A program made the position numbers and the translations under genes. Below the pieces are notes generated by a model, which was given only the letters and a program-made list of their open reading frames with translations, had not been told where the DNA came from and searched no databases. Shown one piece after another: positions 13,262 to 13,835 of a DNA stretch of 13,835 bases. This DNA is from Candidatus Sabulitectum sp. (lineage in GTDB: Bacteria > Fermentibacterota > Fermentibacteria > Fermentibacterales > JCC-6): assembly GCA_029940175.1 (NCBI GenBank), contig JAOZRM010000049.1, positions 3,192-17,026 on the forward strand, given 5' to 3'. Position 1 is the first letter of the stretch, and each line of letters opens with the position of its first letter.

Positions 13262-13835
13262 ATGAAAGAATGGTTGAAAAACAGAGAATTGATGAAGTCC
13301 CATTTTGATTCTGAGAGTTTTGCTGATGAAGAGTCTGATCAGAACATGGGAATGAAACCACCTCCTATTGAGATCGAAACACCGGAAGATGCAAGAGTGA
13401 CACCTCTGCCTGAGCCAGGTATAGAACCTGCAAAATCAGATATATCCAGATGCATTCTGGAACGAAGAAGCAGAAGAAAGTACACCGATGAGTCGATTTC
13501 CATTCAGGAATTATCCTACATACTGTGGGCTACACAAGGCGTTAAGAAAACCATACCCGCATACAGGAACACGGGAAAAGTTACCATTCGCACAGTCCCT
13601 TCAGCAGGAGCAAGACACCCCTTTGAAACCTACCTGGCCATTAATGATGTGGCGGGAATCGAACAGGGAGTTTACCGGTACTCCAGTCTCAATCACAATC
13701 TTGTGTTCCTGTTCAATGTTTCTGAAATGCAGGATCGACTTACGAAGGCTGCTGTTGGTCAAAGCTTCGTAGGCAACGCCCCTGTAGTTTTCTTCTGGGC
13801 CTGCAAACCTTACCTGGGTGAGTGGAGGTACAAGG
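13262..13835 (+). CDS. SagB-type nitroreductase-family oxidoreductase (3' end outside window)
   Basis: ATG 13262, preceded by AAGGAG at 5 bases, opens a frame that runs off the window after 191 codons. Residues 1-60 are polar, acidic and proline-rich (MKEWLKNRELMKSHFD, KPPPIEIETP). From about 62 the FMN-dependent nitroreductase fold begins: ISRCILERRSRRKYTDE with the Arg-Arg/Ser-Arg FMN-phosphate site, ISIQELSYILWATQGV, RTVPSAGARHPFETYLAI, GVYRYSSLNHNL, and AVGQSFVGNAPVVFFW. This R(T/A)xPSAGARHP pattern marks the SagB/ThcOx subfamily, whose characterised members oxidise azolines to azoles in peptide maturation; many stand-alone homologues have unknown substrates. No cyclodehydratase (YcaO) or precursor peptide is in view, so such a role is not supported here. 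It is divergent from the membrane-protein pair. Confidence 0.85.
   Translation, partial: MKEWLKNRELMKSHFDSESFADEESDQNMGMKPPPIEIETPEDARVTPLPEPGIEPAKSDISRCILERRSRRKYTDESISIQELSYILWATQGVKKTIPAYRNTGKVTIRTVPSAGARHPFETYLAINDVAGIEQGVYRYSSLNHNLVFLFNVSEMQDRLTKAAVGQSFVGNAPVVFFWACKPYLGEWRYK

Noticed and set aside
13262..13835. Azole-peptide biosynthesis cluster based on the SagB-like gene
   Set aside because: No YcaO cyclodehydratase, precursor peptide or exporter is visible in the window.
1..13835. CRISPR arrays, tRNA/rRNA genes, insertion sequences
   Set aside because: No regularly spaced repeats, no recognisable tRNA or rRNA sequence, and no transposase or integrase coding sequence were found on either strand.

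Overview
The window reads as a chromosomal segment of a bacterium with mid-range GC. Most genes have clear Shine-Dalgarno sites and sigma70-like promoters. The gene set (class III cyclase/NTPase/TPR sensor, SagB-like nitroreductase, GT39-type mannosyltransferase, several mazEF-like modules, lineage-type exported and membrane paralogues) resembles uncultivated FCB-group or candidate-phylum bacteria, for example the Fermentibacteria/Aegiribacteria type. That placement rests on impression only; no rRNA or other marker gene is present.

Bases 1-1399 hold a toxin-antitoxin patch. It has the C-terminal part of a classical MazF (+), an intact RHH-antitoxin/MazF pair (-, with a 4-base overlap), and a third module (+) that is doubly broken: the antitoxin has a one-base deletion and the toxin has an in-frame amber codon at position 8. 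The second and third modules diverge from a roughly 100-bp control region with two recognisable promoters and two inverted repeats. The promoter of the intact module would give an essentially leaderless antitoxin mRNA.

Bases 1453-3559 (-) hold a polytopic GT39/ArnT-like glycosyltransferase followed closely by a HemG-like flavodoxin. Divergent to them is exonuclease III (3647-4417, GTG start). After it, on the same strand, come three consecutive genes (4473-7238) for diverged members of one exported-protein family marked by an N-terminal (H/N)EWGV motif. Their function is unknown. They form a tight operon that ends at a strong hairpin.

An AT-rich non-coding stretch with small repeats (7283-7571) leads to a near-consensus promoter and a CoA-disulfide-reductase/NADH-oxidase-like flavoprotein with a redox-cysteine motif (7623-8987). 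A near-perfect 24-bp palindrome lies between it and the convergent cyclase gene.

Bases 9116-11959 (-) encode a 947-residue soluble sensor: an apparently complete adenylate cyclase catalytic domain, a STAND/NB-ARC-like NTPase and a TPR tail. Upstream on the same strand are two paralogous small four-helix membrane proteins of unknown function (12183-12632 and 12706-13146). Divergent from them is the start of a SagB-type nitroreductase (13262 to the window edge).

The parts most worth following up are the triplicated HEWGV operon, the cyclase-NTPase-TPR protein with the adjacent membrane-protein pair, and the decayed toxin-antitoxin module.
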